Source: Eremophila alpestris peregrina (lineage: Eukaryota > Chordata > Aves > Passeriformes > Alaudidae). From it: 64,000 nucleotides of DNA. The DNA is taken from NCBI GenBank assembly GCA_009792885.1, contig WMCF01000007.1, positions 12,544,388-12,608,387 on the forward strand. Reading direction: 5' to 3'. Positions 28,295 to 43,054 of the stretch are shown here, piece after piece; within the stretch, counting starts at the first letter, position 1, and each line of letters starts with the position of its first letter. The notes beneath the pieces were generated by a model, which ran no database searches, was not told the origin of the DNA, and saw only the letters and a list, made by a program, of their open reading frames with translations. Made by a program: the position numbers and the translations under genes.

Positions 28295-31200
28295 GGATTT
28301 CTGCTGGTTAAGGTCGCTTGACCTTTGACTTGCTATCTTCTCAAAAGTATGTAAAAATCATTTGCAAAGGTGCTGCAAGTCATTTTATTTCCTATCAGAC
28401 AGCAAAATAATCAGTATAACGGCTCTGTTGTCTTTCTGCTTCCATGTATCAATCCATTGTGATCACACAGTACAGAAAGTCTTATGGCATGGTGATATTC
28501 AATAAGGTCATAGTCACACATTGATGAAGTTAACTTTATCAAAATTAACAAAAATGCAAGTGAATTATAGTCTGGCAAGGGATGAAGCTGTTAAAGGCAA
28601 AATGTCCTTCAAGTCATCCCTCAGGACCAGCAGGTTTTACACCCAACAGGTTTTCCTTACTCAGTGGTATTTCTGTGGGAATTGGAGCAGCCCAGTATGC
28701 CATACAGTACTTTTTGTCTTTGAAGGGCTGTGCCTGGTCAGAGCAGATTTTGGTGATGGAGGAAGGAAAAAAAAGGGAACACAAGTAATAACACTGGTTT
28801 GAAACTAGGAACAGAAACAGCTTTATTCCTCCATATAGGAGATCCTAAAATCTTTGTATGAGTACTATTAAAACATTTATCTGATATGAATTTATCTTCA
28901 TTGCCAAATGAAAACTACAGTTGCAGGATTTTTTTTTACAGGGAGAAAATAAAAATTATCATATGTTATTCCATACAAGCACATTTTATTTTAGCTTTTA
29001 ATCTGTGGTTCATAATATCATCAATGATCAATGTATTTTCATGTGTTCTCTGTTTGCAATAATTATTTTTTATAGAGAAACAATTCTACCTTGATAATTT
29101 CTTACATGAACTCATAAACTTCTTTATAATCTACCATGTCTTCCAAGAATACAGAAATGCCCTGTAAGGATAATATTTTAGTTTGGCTCTGTTTCAGAGC
29201 CAAGTCTGGAGGCAAAATAATCTCTGTCTTACCATGTCATGATCAATCTTGTTAATTGAACTCTTAGAAGTGCTGTCAGATCTCTGAAAAATTATAAGCT
29301 CATATAAATACAACATTGTTTGTAAATATTCTAGTTATTTATTGCATTTTCATGTTTAATATAAATTGTAAGGGATGATTCAGTGCCCTAAAGAGCATGC
29401 ACTCTAAATATGAGAATGATGATGGATATCAAACATTAAAGGACAGGCTTAAAGAGACTCATATGGTTGCTCATGGTGTAATTTTTTTTAATATCTGTAT
29501 TTATACTTATAGATGCTATACCAATAGTATATCTATTTTATATATGTATTTATATATTTATCTATAATTAACATACCCATGTCCTAATTAAGATATTTTA
29601 AGGCATGATTGCATTTTGGAAAAATTATATGCATATATTTACAGTTGTTTAAACACTGTAGATTCACTCTTAAATTTTCAAACCTGTTTACATCATCCAA
29701 ATAATCATGAGCATTTAAAATTTTATTTTATTTAGTGCATTTTTGCTAGCCTAAATGCAGTAATATTTTCATGTTTTCTCAGAACAGAAAACACCACAAC
29801 AATTTAGTTGTTGGTTTCTCTGGGTTGGAAAAGGCTGACTCACTGAAGAAGACTATTTCTTTGAAGCAGACTCTTTTAAGCTATGGCTTAAAGATATTAG
29901 AGCAAAAGAAGTAGCTCCCTTTTGAGTTTGTTCATTATTTATCCCTTTAATCTCATCCAAAGCTGCCTCTCTTTCTGTGTAACCGCTTGTGAATGAAGGT
30001 CCTCAGCTACTGCTGATGCTCACCAGACTTCTCCTTGTCCTGTGGTAAGGTTGTTTGGATTGTCTCAGTGTAATATATTTCCTGTGAAAAAGAGCAGCCC
30101 TTTTCCACAGGCAGCTAATTATTCTTGAGACAGCATAAAACCAGTGTTCCAGAGCTGGAGGCTTTGTCCTCCACTTTTAACCTTATGGTGTCCTGAAGAT
30201 TTTTGGGAGCTACAGATTCTCTTTCTTATCCAAGCAGAAATTGTTTCTCTTATATTACTGTGCCTTTTTCTTATGATTCATTTTTGATCAAAGTGACACA
30301 AGCTTTCTGAGTAACAGAATAGGGAAGCAGTGAATTGTGCTGCCAGCAAAGAAAGCAGCAGGCAAGTAAACAGATCCTTCCCTCTTACATCATGGTACAC
30401 AGATTTAGCCCTCAAGAAGCAAGAGCAGCTTTGGGAAAAGCAGTGACAATTTTGCCATCATGATGAAAGAGAGCTTGAAGATAAGCTTACAGAGCTGAAT
30501 TGCCTGGGACAAAAACAACTGGGACTGCAGAAAACACTCTTGAACAACCACCAAATTCAGCCAGTTTCTTGCAGATTTTTTACTCTTGTACATTTTTTAT
30601 TGTCAGAAAAGACAAAAATATGACAAAAGTGTACTGTAACACTGTGTAAGAACATGTCCATGGTATCACTAGATGTCTCAGTGTGACCACAAATTTTGCC
30701 CAATGTGTGAACAATATAGTCATTAAGGAGCTTTCTAACCATTTTGAATTGCTTCTGGTACCTGTAAAACTCCTGACAATAAAATGCTTTCAGGAAAGAA
30801 GTTCACTGATAATATACAACATTTCCCACATGGATGCCTACCTACTCTGCTGGGTTCTCATTTACAGCAATATTAGGAAGAACATTTTCCTCTGCTGTCC
30901 TTCAGGTGCTGTTTTCATCAAAGTTGTGGTATCAGTTTCCTTGTATATTGTTGGCAATATTTCTTCTAATCCCTGTGGTTCACTGCCAGCACTACAAGGC
31001 ATGTGTTTCATACTTCCAGAAATGGCTGTCGTGATGTGAAAGTTGGCGGCACAAACCATACACAGGAGTTTTTGACTGTATCTCCACCTACACGCAACTT
31101 TGTGCATTCCAAGTGAGGAAAATCAGGCATGAGGCACTCATAAGAAATGGTGCAAACTAAAAAGAAACATTATTCTCCATCCTGCTAAAGATAGGTTCTT

Positions 31201-34200
31201 TCCTACCTTTTTCCACCTTAATAATTCAAAACAGTTGTGAGAAAGCAAAGGGGAGCACTTCAGTTCTCTTACACCCTCACTCTGGACCTTTCTGAAAGGT
31301 CCTTCAAGAAATCCTTCAAGAGGTGCTCAAGCTAAAGGCACTCAACAGCTCTGCCAATAAGCCTGGTTTTTCCAAAAGACTAAAGAACTGAGAAGGGAAG
31401 GGCAGCCTCAGCTTTGAGGTTTTAGAAAATATTAGATGGGGGGTTATGATTTTTCACTTTTTTCAAGTCTCTAAATGTATGTAATATATTCTAAATTATC
31501 ATTTTAGTCCTAAAATCAAATCTCATCTTTTGGAAGTAGTATAGATATGCTCTCCTTTTTACTGTGAACAATCAATCTCTTGTATTGCCCTACTGATAAA
31601 ATCCTGTCTATTTGTTTGGGCCTTTTTTTTAGTTCAAGATGAGAAAAAGTAGACTTTGCTTGTAATACCCACTTATTTCACTATGTTTCAAGGATTTAGC
31701 AATTGACAATTTATTCTTACTATGTTATCTCTGAGGATGGAAAACCAGCCAAATCTCCAATATATTATGAAAGGTTATTTTTGATTTCTAGGTCTGTAAT
31801 AAATGTGTGCCAAAGTTGACAAGATACCTTAAAAATTGAGACCAGCATTAGTTTTATTTGACAGTCAAGAATTTATTTGCCTTCCACAGACATCCTGACA
31901 TGCTGACATAATGGCTCCAATGTGTGTGGTATTGCAGAGGTTACATAGTTCCCCTGTGTCCCATTTCAGATTGATATACTGGGTAATGTAATAGGGCAGG
32001 GCCCGCTGTAAATTCAGGTGCTATGGCCATGTGAGACAAGAGGTGTGAAAGACAAGCAGAAAGTATTTTCTTCCAATAAAACACATATAAATATTTAGGG
32101 ACAAGTGATGCTAAGATTATTTGCATAGCTTTGGCGTCTGAGCTATGGCACTGGAACACCAGGATCCCTGTCAAAGGGGATTTCTTCCACTGCATCATTA
32201 AGATTCAGCCAGCTCGTCCAACTTGTGATCTCTTGTGATATATGATATGGATTTAGAGCTTAGAGCAGCTGAAATTAGAGAGAGCAACCCCTAGATTAAG
32301 AAGAAGAGAAGCATCTACTTTTCATCAGAAACTTAAAATACAAAGGAAATCATCATCTTTACAAAACAGGAATGGTTTCACTGCCTGTTCAGTCCTGCTC
32401 ATCATACTTCTCATTTGCAGCAATCTCAATCTTACTTACATTATGTAGATATCATTTAGTGTGGTTAGAGAAATGCAGTGACGACTTTTGGCTAATCATT
32501 CTTCCTCATATATATCTCAACTTTCCTCAGAAATAAATAACACTTCTGCCCCTTTGCAATGCCAATTACTTTAGGATTGCTTTAAAAGTATTTCAACATC
32601 ACTTGTTCTGTGCCAGAATTTCTGTTGCATTCAGTCCAGAAGACATGTGATCTTTGTGTTATTACTGTGTGCAGGCTGTCATTCTCCAGCAATATTTTTC
32701 AGGATTCCATGACCTTTCTCCATGAAGTAAAAATAGACCAACAAATTACTAACTCCAGATCAAATAACTTTGAAGGCACCTAGGCAACATTTCTGCCCAG
32801 TCTGTCTTATCTACAGCTATTACTGTGTGCAGTCTCAAATCCTTTCTCTTGTTAAAGAACTCAGTGCTGCAGAAAATCTATTCTAAAACTGCATTTCCAC
32901 ATTCAACTGCTGTAGTTCTCCTACAGTAATATAAAGTTTGCAGCAGAAGGTACAGTGCTAAAAATTCTAAACTTGCTAGAAACTCAATAAAAGGCTGCAT
33001 GGCATAACTTAAAGAAAATACAGTATCATGTATAATATTTTTTTCCCATTACAAGTGTCACAGTCTCGCTGTCTATTCTGGTTTGCCTAAGAGACTACTT
33101 TTAGTTTAGGGCTACTCTACTCAGTCCTTTTCCTCCCCAGGAACAAATAAAATATGCATAAATTAAGTTGTATTAAGGAGAAAGGACATGGCTTCTAGTG
33201 TAGCTATCATGAATTTCTTTGTGCTGGATGGTGATTTGTTCCAATATCATAGGACACAAAGAAAATCTAACTAAACAGTAATATCCTAATTTCACAGCAG
33301 GAACATACACAATTAATATTAGAATGCAACTCAACTTCATTGTTTTTTATTACAGGCAACATGAAAACACCATGTCATCAGAAATGTGACTTTTTTAGTG
33401 CACTTGCACATCAAAGCTACTTAAATACCATTTTGGAGAATGCTCTTAGTTTCAATGAGCACTTAACATGATCACTGACTCTGGACTGAGGCAGAAATTT
33501 CCATTTGTTATAAGGTTGTGATAAATGTAATCAGGTTAATTTTCCCTGTCATTAAAACAAATGAAGTCATTCTAATGGAAAGAAAAAAATTTGCCCTCAT
33601 TTGTGCAAGGAGCCCGTGATGCCAGAAATGCTTTGCACCAAAGGAACCTTTTCCCTACTCAAATCATTAGGATTTTAACTGCTACATAATATAACTTTGA
33701 TAAGGGACATAAAAGTTTTGCTTATTTAGTTACCTTAGATGAATTATGGACACCATAGAAATTAGAAACAAATCAAGGTTGCCTAAAGGAAACTGGTCAA
33801 TAATCCAATGCCAAAGCCAGCTTTCACCATGCACTTGTACTTCAGAGGGACACTATTCAGAGTAGCAAGATTGACTTGGATTGTCTCATAGTTGCCTTCC
33901 AGAACAAAAAATAGTCCAGCAAATAACAAATTAGGCAAGATCACATCATTAATATCATTCCCTATCCAAGCAGTAATGAGTCTGAAGTTAACCTGCCCCA
34001 GCACAGACCAGAAAGGTTACCACTTCTTTGCACTCTGGCTGTTCTTGCAACAAATAAAGTGACTACTAGATATCTTTTTCTTAATAAGTATAAACACTGC
34101 TACTGTTTAAATATATATTTTGTATAAATAAAAATGTTCCTCTGCACATTACTTTCTGAAATGAAGTGGTTACTGAGAAAAAGCGAACTGAAGATAAACA

Positions 34201-37200
34201 AGCTCTCCTTCTAAACAGAATACTTCAGATTACATTTTTTTCTTTTTATTTTCACATGTGAATTGATGGTGGTTTTTTTTGTTTTTATTTGAAGTTCTTT
34301 TATGAGCTGTAGGTCTAGACACACTTACTAAGCTTAGAATTGATGGTATAAAGTAACATGCTAAAAGAAGGTACTTCCAAACTGTAACAAAAAATCAGGG
34401 TGACCATGTCGGGTTGGGTGACATGACAGGTAGTTAAGTTTATTTTGTGAAACACAGAAACCTTACCTATGGTCTGTCATGTGTTCCTAGGTATGGCACA
34501 GATTTTGGCCATTTCCCAGAGGCACATTAGAATATGTCCCAATATGTGCTGCAGCATCCAAAACTCACTCTCAGTGGGCTGCAGAAAGCATGGTTGCATG
34601 TAGGACATGACACAATACCCAAAACCTCTGCTGAAATGCTGCAGTCTTTGCCCAGGTCTCACAGGACTAAACTCCCCATTAGCACAGGACTAAAGGTGCT
34701 AATGGAGACTGTGAACGAGTCTGCTCCAGCACAGTCTAAAGCAACTCATAAGTGTTGTGAGAGGAAAAGGTTTTTCCCTTTGGGCCCACTTCGGAGAACT
34801 TTGCAATACAAATGAGAATGGCACGTGGCACTGTAAGAGTAGCAACTAGTACAATGATACAAAGATTCAAGTTATTTTCTTCAGAAACAAAGGAACAAAA
34901 ACGGGGTTTTACTTTTCTAAGTTTTTGTTTTGACTATGGGAGGGTTTAGGCCATAGATGATGTCATTTGTGGCAAATATAATGCTTCCTGGTTTTAATTA
35001 TTTTCCTTCAAATAAAAGCAAACATTATGAGCAGATTGCACACATAACAAGTTCTAGAACAGAAGTGCATAACAGTAGAAAGCTAAAATGTTGTTAGTTA
35101 ATAAATCTTTATTTGGTTGATTTCATTTAATAGCAAAATGCACAAAACTATTTCAGCCCTGGAGGGTGGTAGATGTTTTTCTTTCAACTAGATAAAGTAT
35201 CCAGCTAATGTATGGATATAATTAAGCTTTTTTTATTGCAATCAAGGTAATAATTGTCCCTCATAGATAAGATGCATTTTCTAGTTTTTAGTCAATAGAA
35301 AATGACTGAAAAATTCTCATAGTTCTGTGTGAAATTACAAAATATTGGCAGTCAGTTTCAATTGCAACCTACAGGAGAAAAAATCTATCACACATGCTAT
35401 GCTCAAAATTGAATTTTTCTTTAAATTGTGACAGCCCCTATTATTATGAAAGTAAACCTTTGCTGCTGTACACATAGTCTGATCCTTTTGTACTATCACA
35501 TAAAAACACTCAGAATACAATGGCTGCTGAAGACCTATTAATAGTTATTTCACATCACAGAATCAAATCCTGATAAAGATAAAAAAAGTTACCAAACTTC
35601 CTACTAACACGTCACTGTTGTCATCTGTCCCCAAAAAGCCATGATGATATGGATAATCCGCTGCTTCATGTTAGGAACAAATTTACAACAGAAAGATAAT
35701 TTTTTTATGTACTTTGCAACACATTTGATTTTTATACACAATTAGATTTTAAAAATTAAAGCAAATGTTATTTCTATGTTTAACATGTAAATTATTTCTT
35801 AAGAGTCTAATAACATCAATAGAGGAAGGAAAGAAGGAAAGTTAGAGACTTAGGTGTTCATGTATAAAACTTGGAAAAACTACACTTAAGAAAAATAAAT
35901 ACTTCAAAGAAATGTTTTAGGGGTAGAAGACTGTGTATTCCAATTTCTGCCTAATAGCATCTACATGAATCTGGGCATCAATAAAAATTGTTTTTGTCGG
36001 AAGATTTAGATTCTGTGCCTCTGAGGCAAGCTGGGGTGTTAAAACAGAAATGTGAAATCTGATTTACCATTCAGAATTGATGTGCTGATCTTCTCTGTTT
36101 ATGAAATACTTTCAGATTCACAGCCAAGTAGTCCTTTATCAGTTTGTAATTATTACTGTCATTATCAATATGAAATGTGTGTTAGAAAAAAGTGCTTCGA
36201 GGTTTAGTATAACTTGAAAAAAACAAAGCTCTCTCTGAAGTTTAGCTGAAAAGATACTGTCTGCTTTGGCTTTCTGCTGTTTCTCTGCAGGTGTATTAGA
36301 TGAAGACAGCTGGTTACAGTAGGTTTATAGTCTCTCTGGGGTGGCTGTCAGGAGATCTGAAGGACAGAGCTGACACCAGTTGAGGATTTAGGAGAGAAGG
36401 GTGGGTAAAACTACCTCTGTTAAGCAGGACAGATAAACGGTTTGAAGGAGAGGGGATGCAGCAAGTGATCTGGGATCAAATTCTAAAATCAAGTTATGAT
36501 ATAGCAAGGTGTTGTGGACCATAATTCACAGTACAGCAAAGACAGAAGATAGAAAATGTCCAGGAGAGGACAATAGGATTTGTGAGTAGGCCCTGAGTCT
36601 ATAAATCATACAGTAAGCAGATATACCAAGTTGTCTGAAGGTAAGCATAAAGTGTGGCATGACAAATTTGACATTATTGAGCATTAGAGGCACTGCAAGA
36701 AGTATAAGCTGCACTAGGAAAGACTTATTGCCATCATAGACCTGATAAAGGAGTGGAGAATAAATGCAGAAAAACATTCCAGGGTTTTCAAACCATATTG
36801 CTCCTGAAGTGTGTCTTAGAAGATGAGATTTGGCAGCTATAGAGAAAGGAGATGGTTTAATTTTTAACTTTTCTTTAACACAGGATGTGTACATTAAGAA
36901 CACGAGAAAAGAATAGAAAATTTAGGATCCTTATGTTCCAAACTGGTAAAAGAACATGGGATGCAGAAAAAGGCAGCACAGCACCTCCTGTCTTGGAGCA
37001 AACTGTTGGGGATATCACAAGAGTACAACATCGAATAGCAAAGAGCCCCAATGGGAAACTGCATCCCACAGAAAACATGTTAATGCATCTCTCTAAAACA
37101 CTAAGGAAAAAGATAATAGAGTAAACTTTCCGATAGATTTTTCTGCTAATCTTGCTTTGGTTATTCTGGCTTATCCTGAGAGAGAGACTAAATGATGGAG

Positions 37201-40200
37201 GGGATAATAATAATATTCTACTTATGTTTAAAAGTACAGTTCTGATGCTTGATAATGTTCTAGTAAATTTTACTCCGTGATTATGTTGGAAAGGAAAACT
37301 TATCAGCATCAGCTATTACCATCCAGCTGAAATGAGAGGCATCATGATTTCCTTATAATGTTTAAAGCAACGATTGTAATACCTCAAATATAAGAGTAAT
37401 GATGATGACTTTATTATCTTTGTGCTTATACTTTAAAAAAAAATTTTTACTGAGCCCTTTAATTTTGCAGGCTGAAGTATTGATCTGATGTTCCCTCTGT
37501 CTGGTTAGATCCCTGAGGCAGTATAAAGCATTCATTTCCTAAAGCAGCTCTGTTGATGCACAAGGATTAAACATATCATCCCACAGGTTTGGTGGATTTC
37601 TGCTGGAGTACAATATCCCTGTCCTACTGTGTCTTATTCCCACATCTGATATGATGGGGAAAATTAATGTGCAAATGAAATTTGAGGGCAAGACAGTTTC
37701 TAGATGTTCTTCAGAGTCTCAGTTGTTGGCTCAAATCAGGGGCAGAATCCCAAATAAATAGTATAAAGTTGGTAATGGGAGTTAGATCAGGGAGGATTCA
37801 CATTTAGATGATGTATATTTGTCACCTCACGCATTTATAATTTACCTGATTGAAATCAAAGAGAATTTTGCCCATATCTGACAGACAAGAATACATCCAC
37901 TAGATTAAATATGTATAAGGTAAATAGCCACTTTTAAGTTGTAAGTTGCTCACATTTATATGGTGATGTTTGATGGATTTTTATTGATCATTATTTGCCT
38001 ACTTTGAACAGATCACAATCAATAATAACAACTTGTAGTCAACTCTTCTGACTGGTCATATAACTATTGCTTGCTTTGTGTTGTCACAACAGGCTTTTTC
38101 TCCAGATCAAAATATCACTCTGTCAGCTGCCAAAGGGCATTACCCTGCAGCATATTGCTTTTACACAAACTTCTAAATTTCAGGCCACTAAAAAAAAATA
38201 TTTTTGTTGAAATAAAATTCTGATTACTGGGATAGTGAGGAGTCTTTTAAATAAACCTCTGTTTTCAATAAGAGGATTTTTCCATCAGTAGCAAAAATAT
38301 GTGACCTCAAAGACACACAGGCAGCATATGTCTTCTTGCAGTGTGGTTTTTCTTGAGTGGAAAACTTACTGGTTTTCATAAATCTTTTAACTCATTTGAA
38401 ACCAATTTTTCAAAGTAGAGCTGATAAGCTAGAAGAAGCTTAAACTGCAAGTGCTTTTTCACAGTCATTTCTTTCTAAAGCAATTATTTCTTGATTCACT
38501 GTCCCTAAGCAAATTAATGCCAGAAGAAAGAAAAATTGGATTAAACATGAAGATTTAGTTCTAATAATTTTTACTTTTCAAGTTACTGTTGGATTACAAT
38601 GTCCTTTACTATCATCTATAAATTATTTAAAGTAAGCTAAGAAATCTTAAGTCTTCTCCTTACTAAATTATTTAGGGCATAAACATTTCCTGTTGAATGC
38701 TTTTGTGGTCAAATAATGTATCTCAAGCCAAGAGAATAAAATTCGTTTTTATGCAATTACAGAGTGGCAATAGCCAGGAACAGTACCTGAAGTGTCTTCC
38801 ATTAGGTATTCATTCATGAAAATTGTGAAACTCATGCCAGAAAGATTCGTTCCTTATTTTCATTAATAAAACTCCAAAATTCTCAAGAATTTCTTGTTAC
38901 TTTTTTCACAGGACACTAAAGTCAACAGTAGCAAGTTTTCTTACAATGTATGTTTACTTACAGCTGAAATAATTTGTCTTATTTCAAGACCTATCAGATC
39001 CTTTTCATTCATTATTATGAGTTCACAGGTATAGGATAAATAAATCATTGAGTGAGTGAACATCTTGGAGGGCTTCAAGACACACCACATTCTTTCTTTT
39101 AAAGAGGAATACTATGCACTGTATAACAATAATTACATAATTCTATATTTCACAACACTTGTAAACAGAAGATAGGCTAGACCCAGCTGACCAGGAATTT
39201 AAACCATTAGAATGGTTCTCACTGATCATCAGGACCATGTCTGAGATCAGAAAACTTCAGAATTAAGTATGGAGGTCAGTAAGATCTACGTCTGTAGTTT
39301 TTAGCTTTAAAAGGCCAAGCTGTTTTTTGCAGCATTGCTGCAGAAACACCATTCCAAATTTGTATAAAATCTTTTATTACAGTAGGGTGTTGACATGTAA
39401 GACAGTCTATCTCTTTTAGATATCTTTAGAAAGAATGCACCATGGAAACAAAGAGTGTGAACTCCCAGATGCACTATTTCTTATTGAAAATGCCCTGATT
39501 ATTTCTCCCAGAAATTTAATGCCCAGTGGTGTGTCAAAAAAGCAAACTACTCCCCAAAAGAAAAAGCCCAAATATATTTATTAAATAGTGAAATGATAAA
39601 TAAAATTTATAATACCTAGTCTTTTAGTGCAAGTGAGAAGCACATTACTCTGAAAACTCATCACAAAGAAAAAAAAGTGAGGAGGATGATCACCTTGCTT
39701 TATGGGGTCTTCACTATTTAGAGTAAGAAATTTTCTTACCCTCTGCTCCTGTGACAGCACAATTCTCAATGGAATTAAGAACAGTCTTATGCTCCAGATA
39801 TGTAGTTCACTGGAAAGTGCTGCAAGCTACTGGACTGAAGACTCCAAACCATTCTCTTTCTGAAGCTCATAAAGATTTTTGCAAAGGAACGGCCTAAGGA
39901 TTACCTTGTTCTCTGATACTAGCTGTCATATATGTCAATATGCTGAGCTGTCAGGCAGAGAAGATTTACTTGGATCCTTACTTCAGCCTTGTCAGAAGGG
40001 CCAGAAACAAGAGAAGCAGAGCTTGATGCATTTAGAAATACAAAATTTCCTGTACAAAGATGCAGTTGGATGAGTCTTATTTGTTATAGCAGAGGAGATG
40101 GCTGCTAACTCCTTGTAAGTAAAGATGCACTACTGGTGTAAATCAGAACTGAGTTGCATACCTCATTTTATTTCAGACTGACTTAAAAGCTTTATTGCTA

Positions 40201-42934
40201 GCTGCCTGATACATTTCGTATATTAGAAACCATCATATCTCTCAACTGGCTCCTGGGCTTGCCTTTGTAATGCTGTCATTGTGCCACACTTAGTGTTTCT
40301 AGGATGGCTGGGGAGAGCTGAGAAGCCAGACCCAAAACCCTAGCAGAGATTGTAAACAACCAGTAAAAATATCTCCTTTGAAAAAAAAAAAAAGTTTTGT
40401 TTTTCATGTAGGCTGTTACAAGAAGAAAAAGCTAGTAATGCAGTTGATGAGAGAGAAAAGATCTTTTTCTAGTACATCAACAAATATGCAGTGCCTGAAG
40501 GATGCTATATTTGTCAGCATTAAGGGTCCTGTGTCTCCCATAAAGAGCCTTGGGGGAAAAAAAAAGATTCTGCAAAACTTGACCTTTTGCTTTCATCATT
40601 TTTCCTTCTAAAAAGAAAACAAAGGAGGTTTTGCCTTATCTTTGCTCATTGGCATTAAGTGCCTCTGAAGGGCTAGAGCCTTGGCTAGGACAGTCTGTCC
40701 AGATTTCTTTTACAGCCCCTGGAGATAAATCAGGAAAGAAATGGGATTTAATGCATTTGTTTCACTCTGAAGATAAGTCATTTTCTGATTGCCTGAATGG
40801 CAAGAAAACCAGTTTCAAACCCTTCTTCCAATGAAGAAATTTTGTTCTCAGTGAAACTGAAAGCATTTACCATACTTTGTTAAGTCATAACAATTTGGTC
40901 ATATGGTACTTCAGTGGTGATATGAACCATCTGATTCAGCAATAGATCTTCTCAGGGGTAAGACTGGAATTACAGTATCACAAATGCACTGGCATTTTCT
41001 TCACTAGTAATTTCCCTCAAGGATGATTTTGAGTATGCCATCTTGAGTTCAGTATTCACTACTGTGACTGTTCTCACTCAATAGATCCATAGCAAGTTAA
41101 AAACTAAAAAACTTTGTTTTCATGTATCAGAAATGATGAGTTTCTAATCATCAGTATTCTGCTTTATACTGCCATTCATTCTGTATCATACCGGTCTGGA
41201 CTGCAATTCAAGCCAGAAATAGAAGGATAATGTATTTTCTTTCTTTTCTTCTTATCCATGCAGTAAAAAAGTAAGCACATCTGCAATTTGGAGTTTTATA
41301 GCTGGGGTGCTGCTAAGCATTATGGATGGCCTTTGTGTAAAATTTAATCTCTCTCATGTTATGCCAAAGATACAGAAACTTCCTCTGAGCCTTCAGGTGG
41401 AATCTGTAGGAGTAGTAGGATTGTACAAGCACTTTCAAGCCTACACATTCAATATGTAATAGAATATGCATAAGTCCCTGAGATTCAAACGTTGAAAGGG
41501 ATAAGTAAGCTCAACTTGTCCAACTCTTCAGCACCAGCTACCATCTCTAGACATAGCAAGTGGAAAGGACACAGAGGAAAGATAGTTGCCTGATGATTCA
41601 AGTGAGGAAAATAAGGTATCAGAGAAACAAAGGTTTTCAGAGGGTTTTTTTTTTTTACAAGCCATGTTTTTGCAGCTGTGGCTATCCTGGTTTATGCCAC
41701 AGCTGTGCTGTGTCCAAAACACTGAGAGAATACCTGAGTTTTTCATCACAGAGAAATTAAGGAAGGTTATGGGAAAGGAAATGGGGTACCCAACCAGAGT
41801 AAACTGCATTAGTAAAGCAAACAACACTTACCTAAACCCCAGTCAATACAACTTTACCAAGAATAAGGCAAGAAACATAAATGACAGGGCTCAACAGTTG
41901 CTAGTGCAGTTTGGGCAGGGTGAAATGACTACCAGGGAAGCCTTTTCTAGCCAACACCAGTTTCAGCAAGGTGCTTTCTATTCCCTTTTTACTACTTATG
42001 CCAGTACAGACTGACAGCAGGAACATGAGGCAGCCGTGCAATGTCAAGATGAGGAGTTGATGATGGTTTGTTAAAGTTATCCTCTTAAAAAGTATTCTGT
42101 GGAAGTGCATGAATTGTAATGCACTTCCAAACTGGAATATATTCATTGTGGAGAGCCCACACTCTATTGAGACTAATTGCTCAGTAATTCCCTGGTGCTT
42201 GTACTGGGGAAACCCACCAAAAGGTATATACACTACTGGAGTTGTCTGGGCATAGACCTTGACCTTTCTGGGGAACAGATGCCCTGAAACAATCATGTCA
42301 GGCTAGTCATGGAACTTCAACAATTACTAAGCTGAAAAAACTGAAATCTTATCCTCAATTACTTTATATGCAATCTATAAAGCTGTCAGTTGTTCTCATG
42401 GAATCATTATAGGCTCCACTGTGATATATAGAATCATAAAGCTCTGAGATACTACCACGGTTATGAACATCTACTGTGTTAAATGTTTGTGTTGTAACTT
42501 GGTCTAACTGTTAATTTTGTAACAAAGAGAAAGCAGTACTAAAAGACAAAGCTGATTCATGGGACTTTCAAGAAACGTTTCAGTTCTTCTGTCGCCACAT
42601 AGAATTCAGGATAGAATTCAGCCCTAGTGGCTTTTCAGGGAAGTGCTATGTGGAACAGTCTTGGGTTAGTCCACATCACAAAATCATTATTCTCACTGAT
42701 TTTGAAAGCAGCACTACCCAGTAATCTGAAAATTAAGCTTCATTTTGCTGTAATTCTGAGTGTATTACTCAAAAAAATATATGATTTTACTCATGATCAC
42801 ATATAGAAAAAGGAAGAATTCATATCATGTGATAAGTTTTCCAGACTACAAATTTCTCTAGAAGGAAACTAGAAGGATGTATTTTAGAGTTCATTATATG
42901 ATTGACAATCAAAGATTAAAAAGCTCACACCAGA

Positions 42935-43054
42935 AGTATACAACAAATGAACTTTTATTGACTGTTTTGGATAAATGGATGAACTAAAAAAAAAATCATA
43001 TTACAAACAGGTGCAGTATGATAAAATTCATCAGAAGGTGTGGAAATGCCATGT
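42935..43054 (-). other. GRXCR1: GRXCR1 3' UTR (approximate)
   Basis: The sequence runs from the TGA stop to just past the AATAAA signal. It is short, roughly 100-120 nt, AT-rich and includes a run of T on the transcript strand (A10 on the plus strand near 42987-42996). The cleavage site is inferred to be 10-25 nt after the signal; a GT-rich stretch (GTTGTATACTTCTGGTGTG) follows on the minus strand, as expected for a downstream element. Longer alternative 3' ends cannot be excluded. Confidence 0.6.
42954..42959 (-). promoter_or_regulatory. Poly(A) signal AATAAA for GRXCR1
   Basis: The minus strand reads CAATAAAAGT here, about 96 nt after the stop codon, and is followed by GT-rich sequence. 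It is the first canonical hexamer downstream of the stop. The position and the downstream element support its use; no transcript data are available. Confidence 0.65.

Larger units (their letters stand above)
25976..42934. other. Intergenic region downstream of GRXCR1, no gene seen
   Basis: About 17 kb, AT-rich. The longest open frames are 135 codons at 27670-28077 (plus), 144 codons at 36875-37309 (minus) and 142 codons at 41586-42014 (plus). None has a signal peptide, domain or composition that convinces me it is coding. Simple tracts include (TG)7 at 26542-26556, T17 at 28278-28294, A13 at 40381-40393 and T12 at 41645-41656. Confidence 0.65.

Noticed and set aside
36531..36750. Possible CR1-like internal segment near 'ccaggagaggacaatagg'
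   Set aside because: The likeness is limited to a few words and does not continue in register.
42420..42445. 'agaatcataaagc' as a CR1 3' terminal repeat
   Set aside because: No CR1 body on either side.
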